The notes: a model not told the origin generated them from the letters alone. Shown: positions 23,913-32,531, numbered from the stretch's first letter. The stretch is DNA of 39,767 nt from Candidatus Moduliflexus flocculans (GCA_000739515.1 DF820455.1:157567-197333); one strand, 5' to 3'. Translations and numbers: made by a program.

Positions 23913-26615
23913 TCAGGCGTACCGCGCCGCCATGTCGTGGATGCGGGCGATGATGTCGCGGACGGGTTCGGCGAGCTCAGGCGGGAGTTTGTCGTAGGCG
24001 GGATCGCCGATGCAGTAGAGCAGCGCGTAAAAAAGCGGGGTAAAGCGCTCACGCAAATCGAGCTTTGGAGAGCGGAACAGGTCGAGCACGCGCTGATATT
24101 GCTCTTTGGCGATGGCGAAAATCAAAAAGTCGAGAATATCCTGTTCGATGGCGTTGTATGCCTGCGGCGCAAACAAAAATTCTCGCGCCGTGTCGAATGC
24201 CTCTTCAATCCGATTATTCCAGAGCAAAATGCTGGCGGCGGTGTGCGCGGTGTGGATGTTACGCTCGGTCAGCAGGGCGTGGCGGGCGTAATTGAGGGCG
24301 GCGGCGCGTTCGCGGTTCTGCTCGAAATAGAGCCAGGCGAGGCCGTTCATGGCGCTGATTTCGCCTTTGTCGGCAGCGGCGAGATACCATTTCTCCGCTT
24401 TTTTCTCCTGTTTCAGCGTGGTGTGATAGAGCAGCGCAAGGTTCATCATGGCGTCGAGATCGCCGAATTTGGCGGCCATCAGATAATATTTTTCCGCGCT
24501 TTTGACATCCTGTTTCGCGAAATAGTAGAGATCGCCGAGATAGAGCATCGCCTTGACATGGTCGAATTGCGCGGCGGCTTCGTAATAGCGCTCCGCCTTG
24601 TCGCGATTGCGGAGATGATGCGTGTGCAGATTGCCGAGTTGGTAGAGCGCTTCGGCGGTGGTGCGGCGCATCGCCTGCCGGTAATTCTGTTGAATGCCGG
24701 GCATCTCCTGAATTTCGTCTCGCCCGTGATCTTGCGCTAATCCTTTCAGGGTGGACATAACATATTTTTTTAATGACGCGAAGGCCGCGTTCGGCGTGTT
24801 CAGGGCTTTCAGGCGTTCATGACCGGTCTGCGCGGCGAGCATGTAATATTTTTTCGCGCTGCTGTAATCCTGCATGGCGTAGCAATAGAGATTGCCGAGG
24901 TTCAGCATGGCGTCGGTATGGCCGTGATCCGAGGCGAGACGATACCAGTATTCCGCCTTGAATTCGTCGCGCACGTCTTTTTCGTACAGCAGGCCGAGCC
25001 GCAGCATTGCTTCGAGATGCCCCTGATTGGCGGCTTCGCTGAAATGCGGGATCGCCTCGTCGAAACGCGCCAATTTCGCGAGCGCATAGCCGAGCCGAAA
25101 ATGCGCCTGTTCGTCTTTGCGCTTGACCTGCGTGAACAAAGCGACCGCCTGTTCGTAGAGTTCCTGCTGATACAACGCCTGCCCGCGCTCAAGTAATTCA
25201 ATATCGGAAGCGGCGTCAGCGAGTGGCGCGTCGGCGTCGGCAATCAGACGTTTCGCCGCATGCAGCATCCGGTGTTCGGTCTCCTGATCCAAGACGCCGG
25301 ATTGCAGGAATGCTTCGGTCAGATAGAGCGCGGATTTCGGCTGCGCCGCGCCCGTGTTCGCGCTTTTGATGTATTTCTGCGCGATGTCGCGAAATTCCTG
25401 CTTGCCGTACCAACTTTCGAGAAAATGGAGCAGCCAGGTGACGCGGGCGTGTCCGCCGCTCGCCGACAGCCGCATCAAATACCAGATATTAAAAAAGCGT
25501 TCTTTGAGGCGAAAGAGCGGCATTGGCGTCACTTCGCCGAGCCGTTCGATTAAAAAAAGATGCTCCAAATCTTGCAGAATCGCCTGCACTTCCTGGCGGT
25601 GCAAGTGCGTATCCTGCGCGATTTCATCCACGCTGATCGCCTCCCAGTGCAGGGCGATAGCGTTGACAACTTCCCGCTGCAACGGCGTCAGCATGTCCAT
25701 ACGGCTTTTATAGAGCGGCGTGACGCGGTCAAGCACCGTATCCAAATCCGCGACCGTGTTGCTTTCTTCCTGCTCCGTAAAAATCTCGAACAGCAGCACC
25801 ATCGTGCGAATCACGCCGCCGGTCAGAATCCGCAGGCTTTCGACGCGCCCCGGCTGCTTGGCGAGCAGGCGCTCGATCACGTCGTCTTTGCCGTAAGCTC
25901 GGCCTAATTCTAACAGCAGCGCGGCGGTCTCCTGCTTGCTTAATCCTTCCAGCCGTTTTTTTTCAAAAAGTGCGTACAAAAAACCGTTTTCGTCGTTGCG
26001 AAGCGCCTCAAGCGCCATGCTGGACGCGGCGACGAATTCGAGCTGCGGACTGCTTTTCATGATGGTGTAAAGCCGGTACATCTCCTGCCCGGTGAAATTA
26101 TAGAGCAATTCGCCGAAATTATCAATGAACAGCACCACTGTTTTCGAGCGCATGGTCAGCGCGTCGAGGAGCAGATCGCAGCAAGTTTTTTCATATTGCT
26201 TTTCTTTGAGATATTGCGCGATTTCGGGATGATACGCCTCGCACATCTGCTCGTAGAGTCCGGAAAAACTTTTGTCTTTGGCTTGCAATTCCTGCGCAAC
26301 AGTCTTCCAGAACGTGTAGAGGCGACGAATGCCGTAATAGGCTTCTTCTTTCAGCACGATGGGGACGCAGGCTTCCCGCAGGCGGGCGTCGTTTTCGACT
26401 TCGTAATTCAGGCGGAGCAGCAGCGTGGTTTTGCCGGTGCCGCGCGGCCCTTCCAATAAAAAATGCTGCGGGGCGCGATTAGTCAGCGCGGCGGAAATCC
26501 CCTGATAGAGTTCGCGAAACAGATCGTGCCGGACGACAAAGCGGTCGAGCAACTCATGTTTGCTTTGTTCGTGAGGGTTATATAAATTCGCGGCAACGGG
26601 TTTGGCAGCGATCAT
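23913..26615 (-). CDS. STAND/AAA-type ATPase with winged helix and Sel1/TPR repeats
   Basis: A 900-residue protein. An N-terminal NTPase domain has Walker A GPRGTGKTT (56-64) and Walker B VVLFIDNF (160-167), with a sensor-like FVAASS at 194-199. Residues ~315-370 look like a winged helix (LQREVVNAIALHWEAISVDEIAQDTHLHRQEV). From ~500 to ~800 there are about ten Sel1/TPR-like repeats (AMLRLGLLYE, AMLNLGNLYC, AMLYLGDLYY, AMMNLALLYH). The layout (NTP switch, winged helix, superstructure repeats) is that of STAND proteins, which sense stimuli and often act in defence or programmed death. I see no fused effector domain, so an unlinked partner or another role is possible. It has a good promoter and a hairpin leader. 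No Shine-Dalgarno precedes the ATG. Confidence 0.85.
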   Translation of the reverse strand: MIAAKPVAANLYNPHEQSKHELLDRFVVRHDLFRELYQGISAALTNRAPQHFLLEGPRGTGKTTLLLRLNYEVENDARLREACVPIVLKEEAYYGIRRLYTFWKTVAQELQAKDKSFSGLYEQMCEAYHPEIAQYLKEKQYEKTCCDLLLDALTMRSKTVVLFIDNFGELLYNFTGQEMYRLYTIMKSSPQLEFVAASSMALEALRNDENGFLYALFEKKRLEGLSKQETAALLLELGRAYGKDDVIERLLAKQPGRVESLRILTGGVIRTMVLLFEIFTEQEESNTVADLDTVLDRVTPLYKSRMDMLTPLQREVVNAIALHWEAISVDEIAQDTHLHRQEVQAILQDLEHLFLIERLGEVTPMPLFRLKERFFNIWYLMRLSASGGHARVTWLLHFLESWYGKQEFRDIAQKYIKSANTGAAQPKSALYLTEAFLQSGVLDQETEHRMLHAAKRLIADADAPLADAASDIELLERGQALYQQELYEQAVALFTQVKRKDEQAHFRLGYALAKLARFDEAIPHFSEAANQGHLEAMLRLGLLYEKDVRDEFKAEYWYRLASDHGHTDAMLNLGNLYCYAMQDYSSAKKYYMLAAQTGHERLKALNTPNAAFASLKKYVMSTLKGLAQDHGRDEIQEMPGIQQNYRQAMRRTTAEALYQLGNLHTHHLRNRDKAERYYEAAAQFDHVKAMLYLGDLYYFAKQDVKSAEKYYLMAAKFGDLDAMMNLALLYHTTLKQEKKAEKWYLAAADKGEISAMNGLAWLYFEQNRERAAALNYARHALLTERNIHTAHTAASILLWNNRIEEAFDTAREFLFAPQAYNAIEQDILDFLIFAIAKEQYQRVLDLFRSPKLDLRERFTPLFYALLYCIGDPAYDKLPPELAEPVRDIIARIHDMAARYA

Positions 26616-26662
26616 AATTTTCTAATTGAGAATAACGTCGGGGCGACCCCTGTGTTCGCCCG

Positions 26663-26734
26663 AAAAGCTACAACGAATCGGAGGGCAAAGGCTGTTCGAA
26701 CATTCGTTCCCTTCTCCGATTCGTTGTAGCTTTT
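26663..26734. repeat. 21-bp inverted repeat in the STAND gene leader
   Basis: Arms 26663-26683 and 26714-26734 are perfect (AAAAGCTACAACGAATCGGAG) around a 30-base loop. The right half matches 26 of 31 bases of the SWIM-leader palindrome (3254-3284). It lies in the 5' leader transcribed from the promoter at 26760-26789. The rest of the gap 26616-27022 holds the two divergent promoters. Confidence 0.85.
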
Positions 26735-26759
26735 TAACATAAGTTAGATATATTTTATA

Positions 26760-26789
26760 TTTATAACTAACGTAAGTATGAAATGTCAA
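26760..26789 (-). promoter_or_regulatory. Strong promoter of the STAND ATPase gene
   Basis: On the minus strand, TTGACA (26789-26784), 18 bases and TATAAA (26765-26760). Transcription would begin near 26752, so the 21-bp palindrome is in the leader. Confidence 0.75.
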
Positions 26790-26872
26790 CCGAAATTTTT
26801 CTGAATTGTCGAATTCTTCGCAACCTTTCGCCCGCCGCGCTGTCGTTTCGATGTTCGACAACAGTTTTTATC

Positions 26873-26901
26873 TTGACAAGCAGCCTCAATGTCGCTATAA
26901 A
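26873..26901 (+). promoter_or_regulatory. Strong promoter of the zinc-ribbon/TPR gene
   Basis: TTGACA (26873-26878), exactly 17 bases, and TATAAA (26896-26901). It is divergent from the STAND promoter and about 120 bases before the ATG. Confidence 0.8.
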
Positions 26902-26928
26902 GAATAAAAAATTTTTCATATTGGGCAA

Positions 26929-26959
26929 AAGCCTCACAGGTCTTCAAGACCTGTGAGGC
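26929..26959 (+). repeat. Leader hairpin (CCTCACAG family)
   Basis: AGCCTCACAGGTCTT pairs with AAGACCTGTGAGGC across a one-base centre. A run of six T follows about a dozen bases later (near 26972). It could act as a weak attenuator in the leader of the zinc-ribbon/TPR gene. Same family as 12886-12914. Confidence 0.6.
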
Positions 26960-27022
26960 ATGCGCCGAAATTATTTTTTACATGTTACTTAACCCCACAA
27001 ATCTTTTCAGGAAATAAAAATT

Positions 27023-27946
27023 ATGCGAGTGCAATGTCCGCAATGCGGCTCAGGCGGCAATGTTCCTGATGAAAAAATTCCGGCGGAAGGGCGAAAGATT
27101 GTCTGTCCGAAATGTAAGACGACCTTTTTAGCGAAAAAATCTGCGACCGCAGCCACGCAACAGCCTGCCCGCGACGAAATCAACGCATCTTACCTTGAAG
27201 GCGTGCAATTGTTGAAAAACAAACAGGTTGACGCCGCCATTCGCATGTTGACTGATGTCGTGCGCGCCAATTCGAAACATCAGGAAGCGTACCGCTATTT
27301 GGGGCTGGCCTACGGTCAAAAAAACCTGTGGGATGATGCCATTGACGTATTGCAAAAGGCGGTGACGTTAAAACCGGATGATCTCCTTTCGTTAAAAAAT
27401 TTAGGCATCGCGCTGCTGCGGCAAAACCGTTTTGAAGAGGCCGAACGCGTGTTAGAACAGGCATTGCAATATGCCCCAGAAGATGAGAACGCGCAATCGT
27501 ATTTGAATATGGCCGTGCGGGGCAGACAAAAGGCGCAGCCTGCCGAAGAAGATGACGCGGAACACGCATTAGCGGATTTGACGCGAGATGAGAGAGATGA
27601 CGAGCAAGAGTTGGCCACTTTGACAGCGTCGTCGTCCGCCTCTTCGTCGAAAACGCCCTATAATCCGGCACAGGAATATCTGAACAAGGGCACCGAATTT
27701 CTTGAAAACGGCCAATTAAATAAAGCGGCTGAAATGTTTGAAGAGGCGATTCGGCTCGCGCCGGAAAGTTCGGATGGGCATTTTGGCCTCGGCATGGTGT
27801 ATGAAAAACGGCAGGAATGGAAAAAGGCGATTGACGCCTATCAAAAGGCCGTTGCCATCAATCCGAACGATTTGTTAGCCAAAGAGACGTTGAAATTCCT
27901 CAAAAAACAGCGGAAAAAATTCCGCTGGCCCTGGCAGAAAGGTTAG
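27023..27946 (+). CDS. Zinc-ribbon (MJ0042 type) TPR protein
   Basis: A 307-residue protein. It starts with a CxxC..CxxC zinc ribbon of the MJ0042 kind (VQCPQCGSGGNV..KIVCPKCKTTF, residues 3-35). Two blocks of tetratricopeptide repeats follow (about 55-160 and 215-290: AYRYLGLAYGQKNLWDDAIDVLQKAV and GHFGLGMVYEKRQEWKKAIDAYQKAV cores) separated by an acidic, Ser-rich linker. Such proteins are common in deltaproteobacteria and candidate phyla and probably act as protein-interaction adaptors; no enzyme activity is expected. It has its own promoter and a leader hairpin and is closed by a good terminator. It is divergent from the STAND gene. Confidence 0.88.
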   Translation: MRVQCPQCGSGGNVPDEKIPAEGRKIVCPKCKTTFLAKKSATAATQQPARDEINASYLEGVQLLKNKQVDAAIRMLTDVVRANSKHQEAYRYLGLAYGQKNLWDDAIDVLQKAVTLKPDDLLSLKNLGIALLRQNRFEEAERVLEQALQYAPEDENAQSYLNMAVRGRQKAQPAEEDDAEHALADLTRDERDDEQELATLTASSSASSSKTPYNPAQEYLNKGTEFLENGQLNKAAEMFEEAIRLAPESSDGHFGLGMVYEKRQEWKKAIDAYQKAVAINPNDLLAKETLKFLKKQRKKFRWPWQKG

Positions 27947-27954
27947 AGATTCAG

Positions 27955-27993
27955 AGCTGTCAGACACTTCGAAAGTGTCTGACAGCTTTTTTT
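27955..27993 (+). terminator. Terminator made of the GTGTCTGACAG palindrome
   Basis: 15-bp arms (27955-27969 and 27973-27987) around CGA, then seven T. It lies nine bases after the TPR gene stop. Its core is the same as the repeats at 18583 and 21370, so a dispersed palindrome here works as a terminator. Confidence 0.8.
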
Positions 27994-27994
27994 A

Positions 27995-28609
27995 TCACCA
28001 CGTCACGCCATATTGACGCAATTCTTCTTTCAGTTGTTCCGGCGAGCGATAATGGATGGTTTTCAGTCCGGCCTCGCTGCCGCCCGCGACATTGGCTTCC
28101 AGATCATCCACATAAATGCACTCTTCCGGCGCGGCGTTCGCTTGCCGCAACGCGCGGTCGAAAATCGCCTGGTCCGGCTTCATCGCGCCCACCTGAAACG
28201 AGAGAATCCGCAATGGCTCTTCAATCAAATGAAACACGGGAAATTTTTTGAATACGCCCTGCCAGTGCAATTCTCCGACATTCGACAGCAGGCCGACGCG
28301 ATAACGGCGCTGCAACGGAATCACTAATTGAATCACGTCCGGCAGTTCCCAAAAAATGTCCTGCCAGAAGGCGCAAAACGTCTGGTATGGCATGGATGGC
28401 AAGAGCTTGCAGCGGCGTTGGATATCCCGGAAAAACTCTTGCGACGCAAGCCGCCCGCTTTCATGTTCGAGCATTATTCCGGATGCGCCGATTTCGTGGC
28501 CGATTTCGTCGGCGGTCATCACCGAAAAGACGGCGAGTCGCTGCCAGATCAGACGATGATCGAAGCCGACCAGCACATTGCCGATGTCGAAAAAAATGGT
28601 GGTGATCAT
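27995..28609 (-). CDS. HAD-superfamily hydrolase
   Basis: A 204-residue haloacid-dehalogenase-like phosphatase. Motif I is TIFFDIGNVL (nucleophile Asp), motif II LLSNVGELH, motif III the lysine in MKPDQAIFDRAL, and motif IV CIYVDDLEANV. The FFDIGNVL form is typical of the YihX/epoxide-hydrolase-like branch, which acts on sugar phosphates or small phosphoesters; the substrate is unknown. The frame is open to a TTG at 28642 inside the kinase gene. I chose the ATG at 28609 because the family begins right before motif I. It is eight bases after the histidine kinase stop and so is co-transcribed with it. Confidence 0.9.
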   Translation of the reverse strand: MITTIFFDIGNVLVGFDHRLIWQRLAVFSVMTADEIGHEIGASGIMLEHESGRLASQEFFRDIQRRCKLLPSMPYQTFCAFWQDIFWELPDVIQLVIPLQRRYRVGLLSNVGELHWQGVFKKFPVFHLIEEPLRILSFQVGAMKPDQAIFDRALRQANAAPEECIYVDDLEANVAGGSEAGLKTIHYRSPEQLKEELRQYGVTW

Positions 28610-28616
28610 AGGTTGT

Positions 28617-29795
28617 TTACGCTTCTGTCGTGGTGTCTTCAAGTGGAAGTTCTATCGTAAATGTTGTGCCGGCGCCGACCGCGCTGCGGCAGTAAATTCG
28701 GCCATGATGGCCTTCAAGAATCCGACGGCAGATGTCAAGTCCCAGACCAGTGCCAAGTTCGCCTTTTGTGGTGAAAAACGGTTTCCAGATGTCTTCCATG
28801 AGTTCAGGCGGGATGCCATGGCCGTTATCAATAACGTCAAGAATGGCGTGTGAATCATTTTCGGTAATCACAACCGTAATCGTGCCATTTTCCTCTGTGG
28901 CCTGAACAGCATTGCGCACAAGGTTGATAATGACCTGAATGATTTTATCTGGGTTGATTGTCAAAATTGGAGTTGTCTGAAAATCTTTGACAATCGAGCG
29001 CCTTTTGGCCTCTTTGTCGTAGGTCATGATGCTGAGCGCCGTATTCGCGACATTGACTAAGGAAATCTGCACTTTTTCGTATGACTGCGTCTGGTTTTTG
29101 GCAAACTGCCGGATTTCTTCGACGATGCTTAAAATTCTGCTTCGCGTATCGAGAATATTTTGCACGTATTGCGCGACCTGTTTATTATCAGGCACCGCCA
29201 TGCGGATGACTTCCGCAAACCCAAGAATCGTCAATTGATTGCGGATTTCATGCGCGATCCCGGCGGTCAGCTTGCCGACAATCGCTAATTTTTCGGAGTG
29301 AATAAGCTGTTCTTGCGCTTCTTGCAGGTGCTGATACGCCGTTTGCAATTCTCGGAACAGTCGCTTGTTTTCCTGTTCAAGTCGGTATTTGGCGAGCAAT
29401 TCCCGGATCGTCATGATGAATTCATCATCATTCCATGGTTTGACCAGATATCGGCTGAGTCCGGCGTAGTTAATGGCATGGATCGCGGAATCCAGCCCCG
29501 CCTGTCCGGTCAACATGACGGTGATCATCTCTGGATAACGTTGATGCAGCACTTCCAGCAATTCATCGCCTTTCATGCCAGGCATCACCTGATCCGAAAT
29601 CACCATTTCCACGACACTGCCCAGGTTGTATAATTCTTCAACCACATGAAGGGCTTCCGACGCGCTTTCTGCGCCTTCAATCTCATGCGTGTCGGCAAAT
29701 GCCGCATCCAATTGCTGGGTCAATCCTTCCAACAGGGCGCGGTCGTCGTCAACACACACAATATAACGTCGTGGCAGATGATTGGCTTGTTCCAT
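28617..29795 (-). CDS. Receiver-domain histidine kinase (REC-HisKA-HATPase)
   Basis: A 392-residue soluble signalling protein. An N-terminal receiver domain has acidic residues VDDD (15-18), the phospho-acceptor D68 in VISDQVMPG and K119 in LVKPWND. A coiled coil of ~40 residues follows, then the dimerisation domain with phospho-histidine H182 (AHEIRNQ) and an ATPase domain with N-box NLVRNAVQA, G1 DNGHGIP and G2 GTGLGLDICRRI. The order REC first then kinase marks it as an output-modulated cytoplasmic kinase that takes a phosphate from another kinase. There are no transmembrane helices. It precedes the HAD hydrolase on the same strand. Its target is unknown. Confidence 0.93.
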   Translation of the reverse strand: MEQANHLPRRYIVCVDDDRALLEGLTQQLDAAFADTHEIEGAESASEALHVVEELYNLGSVVEMVISDQVMPGMKGDELLEVLHQRYPEMITVMLTGQAGLDSAIHAINYAGLSRYLVKPWNDDEFIMTIRELLAKYRLEQENKRLFRELQTAYQHLQEAQEQLIHSEKLAIVGKLTAGIAHEIRNQLTILGFAEVIRMAVPDNKQVAQYVQNILDTRSRILSIVEEIRQFAKNQTQSYEKVQISLVNVANTALSIMTYDKEAKRRSIVKDFQTTPILTINPDKIIQVIINLVRNAVQATEENGTITVVITENDSHAILDVIDNGHGIPPELMEDIWKPFFTTKGELGTGLGLDICRRILEGHHGRIYCRSAVGAGTTFTIELPLEDTTTEA

Positions 29796-29811
29796 AAGAT
29801 TTCGTCCGTGG

Positions 29812-30411
29812 TTATAATTCTCTTCGGCCTTCCAGAGCGCGAGTCATCGTGATTTCATCCGCATATTCCAAATCGCCGCCGACCGGAATGCCGTGCGCAA
29901 TGCGGGTAATTTTCATGCCGAGCGGCTTGAGCAATTTCGCGAGATACATCGCCGTCGCTTCCCCTTCAACATTGGGATTGGTGGCGATGATAATCTCATC
30001 ACACGGCTCTTGCTGCAAGCGCCGCAGCAATTCCTGAATGCGGATATCTTCCGGGCCAACGCCTTCCAATGGCGATAATGCGCCCATGAGGACGTGATAG
30101 AGGCCGTAAAATTCTTTGGTGCGCTCGATGGCGTACAGATCATTCGGCTCTTCCACCACGCAAATAACATTGCGCTTGCGTTTGGCGTCCTGACAAATCG
30201 CGCACGGGTCTTGCTCTGTCAGGTTGCCGCAAATCGAACAATAGCGCACATGCTGTTTGACGTCAAGCAAGGCTTTGGCGAGATTGCTGACATCCTGTTC
30301 CGGCGTTTTCAGCAGGAAAAAAGTGAGGCGTTGCGCCGTCTTCTCGCCAATGCCCGGCAATTTCGTCAATTCGTCAATCAGCCGTCCGATAGATTGGGTA
30401 TATTGTCCCAT
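29812..30411 (-). CDS. recR: Recombination protein RecR
   Basis: A 199-residue RecR, which with RecF and RecO loads RecA on gapped DNA. A helix-hairpin-helix ([18 protein letters not shown]) leads to a zinc finger with C58, C61, C70 and C73 ([19 protein letters not shown]). The Toprim domain follows ([14 protein letters not shown], with the usual ..[15 protein letters not shown]). The frame extends to a TTG at 30420; I chose the ATG at 30411. It is last in the classic dnaX-ybaB-recR order. A partly symmetric TTCCGAAGTC sequence covers its leader at 30420-30435. Confidence 0.96.
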   Translation of the reverse strand: MGQYTQSIGRLIDELTKLPGIGEKTAQRLTFFLLKTPEQDVSNLAKALLDVKQHVRYCSICGNLTEQDPCAICQDAKRKRNVICVVEEPNDLYAIERTKEFYGLYHVLMGALSPLEGVGPEDIRIQELLRRLQQEPCDEIIIATNPNVEGEATAMYLAKLLKPLGMKITRIAHGIPVGGDLEYADEITMTRALEGRREL

Positions 30412-30458
30412 AATGATCAAGACTTCCGAAGTCTTTGAGACCTCAGAAATCCTGCATG

Positions 30459-30809
30459 CTACACGATTCCGGGGATTTTTAAGCCGCCGGTAAGCTGCGA
30501 AAATTTTTCGACGCGCAGTTCGCGGCTCGTTTCAAGCGCCTGATTCACTGCCGCCACAATCATATCCTGCACCATGTCGCGTTCGTCAGCAGTAAATACA
30601 TCAGGCTCGATCTGAATGCTCAAAATATCCTGTTTGCCGTTCGCGATAACCGTTACCATGCCGCCGCCAGCGCTTCCTTCCACAGATATTTTCGCTAACT
30701 CCTCTTCGACTTCTGCCATTTTGGCCTGCACGTCCTGCACCTGTTTCATCAGGTTGCCCAAATTGCCGAGATTTCCAAGATTGCCTAAATTTCCTAATCC
30801 TTTAAACAC
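30459..30809 (-). CDS. ybaB: YbaB/EbfC nucleoid-associated protein with a GNL-repeat N-terminus
   Basis: A 116-residue YbaB/EbfC family protein, a DNA-binding nucleoid-associated dimer encoded between dnaX and recR in most bacteria. The core ([21 protein letters not shown], then [25 protein letters not shown]) is typical. The N-terminus carries five tandem GNL triplets ([15 protein letters not shown]) before the first helix, where homologues usually have a short Gly/Met stretch. The DNA codes for each repeat differ, so this is not a young slippage product. The recR start lies 48 bases downstream. The gap to dnaX (30810-31037) is unusually long and holds a palindrome. Confidence 0.95.
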   Translation of the reverse strand: MFKGLGNLGNLGNLGNLGNLMKQVQDVQAKMAEVEEELAKISVEGSAGGGMVTVIANGKQDILSIQIEPDVFTADERDMVQDMIVAAVNQALETSRELRVEKFSQLTGGLKIPGIV

Positions 30810-30964
30810 GTCATTTCCCCCGGGTAAAGTTCATATCAAGATCGCCGCGTTTCGGCGTTCCTTTTTCAAGATCGCAAATTAAAGGTGTTCTTCTGCTGTT
30901 ATGGCGAATTTGTCAAAAAAATTTATGCGAATTTGTCAGATTTACCGCGAAACAGACGCTCTTA

Positions 30965-31035
30965 ACCACGAAACACGCGAAATACACGAAAATCAGGGAA
31001 TGTGCCCCATCTAAAATTTTTGTGTATTTCGTGGT
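30965..31035. repeat. CCACGAAA-type palindrome between dnaX and ybaB
   Basis: ACCACGAAA..TACACGAAAAT (from 30965) pairs with 31016-31035 except for a nine-base insertion (CACGCGAAA). It begins three bases after the dnaX stop on the minus strand. Same family as 32643-32709. Confidence 0.65.
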
Positions 31036-31037
31036 AA

Positions 31038-32324
31038 TTACTGCGGTCGTTCTTCTGGAAGAACGGCTTCGGCCCGCGCTCCCCGAAAGATTTTAATGGC
31101 GTCTTCGATAGGATCAGGTGGAACAATGGCGGGCGGCGCAGACGGCGGGAGTGTTTGAAAAGCGGAAAATTTTTCGCCCAGTGCGTGAATGGTGTGCAAT
31201 GTGGTGTCGAACAATTCAAACGCGCGCATCTGCGGCGCTTGCAGCAACGCCATTTCCAGCGTAAAACGGGGGTATGCGCTCTGTTTGATCAGCGGTTCGG
31301 TGCGGATCAGATATTTGAAGATCGCTTGAAGTTCCTGAAACGAAATCGAAGCAGTCTGTTGCTGCAACACATCGGCAGCCGTGAGCGAGTTTTCCAATAA
31401 CTGCGGCGCATTCGACGATATTTTGACCACCAGCAGATTGCGGATATGCTCGACCAAATCTTTGTAAAATTGTTCGAGGTCGTGTCCCTGCATGACGAGC
31501 GCGTCCACCACTTCCAGAATCCGTTCCGGCTGATTCGCGAGGATCGCGTCAGTGACCTGCTGAATGCTTTCGCCGCCGACCATGCCGAGCAATTCGGCGA
31601 CCTGCTCCCGCGTCACATCTTTGCCGCAGAAGGAAATCACCTGTTCTAAAACGCTTTGCGCGTCTCTCATGCTCCCTTCGGCGCGTTTCGCGATGTAGAG
31701 CAAGCTCTGATCGTCAATCCGAATGCCTTCGGCGTCCGTGATTTTGCGCAACGCCTCGCCCATTTGCGAAAAGCCAAGCCCGCGAAACGTGAACCGCTGA
31801 CAGCGCGACGTAATCGTGATCGGCACTTTATGGTCATCGGTCGTGGCTAAAATAAAAATAGCGTGTTTCGGCGGTTCTTCAAGGGTTTTCAGCAGCGCGT
31901 TGAACGCCTCTTTGGTCAGCATGTGAACTTCGTCAATGATATAAACTTTATAGCGCAGTTTGGCGGGGGAGAATTTGATATTTTCCCGCAGTTCGCGGAT
32001 ATGCTCGATTTTGCGGTTCGATGCGCCGTCAATTTCCATCACGTCGGTCGCCGTGCCGTTTTTGATCGAGAGGCAGGCGTCGCATTGATTGCACGGTTCC
32101 GGCGTCGGCGTCGGCGAACTCTGGCAGTTTAACGCTTTGGCGAGAATCCGGGCGGCGCTGGTTTTGCCGATGCCGCGAATGCCCGCAAATAAAAAAGCGT
32201 GGGCAATGCGCCCGCTGCGCAGTTCGTTCTTCAGGGTTTCGGTGATATGACGCTGTCCGACGACATCGTCAAACGTTTGAGGCCGCCATTTTCTTGCGAT
32301 GACTTGATACTGTTCTTGCGCCAT
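31038..32324 (-). CDS. dnaX: DNA polymerase III subunit gamma/tau (short, gamma-like)
   Basis: A 428-residue clamp-loader ATPase. Walker A is GIRGIGKT (48-55), zinc-site cysteines C67, C78, C81 and C84, Walker B VYIIDEVHML, and the SRC motif in TITSRCQRF. The collar domain follows, but the polymerase-binding domain V of long tau forms is absent: the protein ends after a short Pro-rich stretch (PPSAPPAIVPPDP). The frame is open to 32360; I start at MAQEQYQVIARKWRP, the usual beginning of the family. It lies just after the SRP RNA gene, the common order in many bacteria, and ahead of ybaB and recR. No clear Shine-Dalgarno is seen. Confidence 0.95.
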   Translation of the reverse strand: MAQEQYQVIARKWRPQTFDDVVGQRHITETLKNELRSGRIAHAFLFAGIRGIGKTSAARILAKALNCQSSPTPTPEPCNQCDACLSIKNGTATDVMEIDGASNRKIEHIRELRENIKFSPAKLRYKVYIIDEVHMLTKEAFNALLKTLEEPPKHAIFILATTDDHKVPITITSRCQRFTFRGLGFSQMGEALRKITDAEGIRIDDQSLLYIAKRAEGSMRDAQSVLEQVISFCGKDVTREQVAELLGMVGGESIQQVTDAILANQPERILEVVDALVMQGHDLEQFYKDLVEHIRNLLVVKISSNAPQLLENSLTAADVLQQQTASISFQELQAIFKYLIRTEPLIKQSAYPRFTLEMALLQAPQMRAFELFDTTLHTIHALGEKFSAFQTLPPSAPPAIVPPDPIEDAIKIFRGARAEAVLPEERPQ

Positions 32325-32426
32325 GAGTTGTCGGGCGAAACTCCGTTTCGCTCCCGCCAAACAAGAGTTTCAGCGTTTCGGATTTGCTGCTGTCAGATGG
32401 GAGAACGAGGGAAGGAAAAACAAGAA

Positions 32427-32520
32427 ACCGGGCACCCTGCGGCACACGAAAGACATTCCTTATGGCTGCTTCCGTCAGGACCTGACCAGGTTCGGAGGCT
32501 CCCGTCGCGCAGGACCCGGA
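32427..32520 (-). ncRNA. ffs: Signal recognition particle RNA (4.5S)
   Basis: The minus strand reads a bacterial 4.5S RNA. The conserved Ffh-binding tip GGTCAGGTCCTGACGGAAGCAGCC is formed by 32465-32490, and the ends CCGGG..CTGCG and CGCAGG..CCCGG pair into the long stem. It scaffolds the signal recognition particle that targets membrane proteins. A T-rich tail (TTTCTTGTTTTT) follows its 3' end. It sits between tRNA-Ser(GGA) and dnaX, a conserved neighbourhood. The ends are set from the stem, so they are good to a few bases. Confidence 0.95.
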
Positions 32521-32531
32521 TTTCAATTCAG

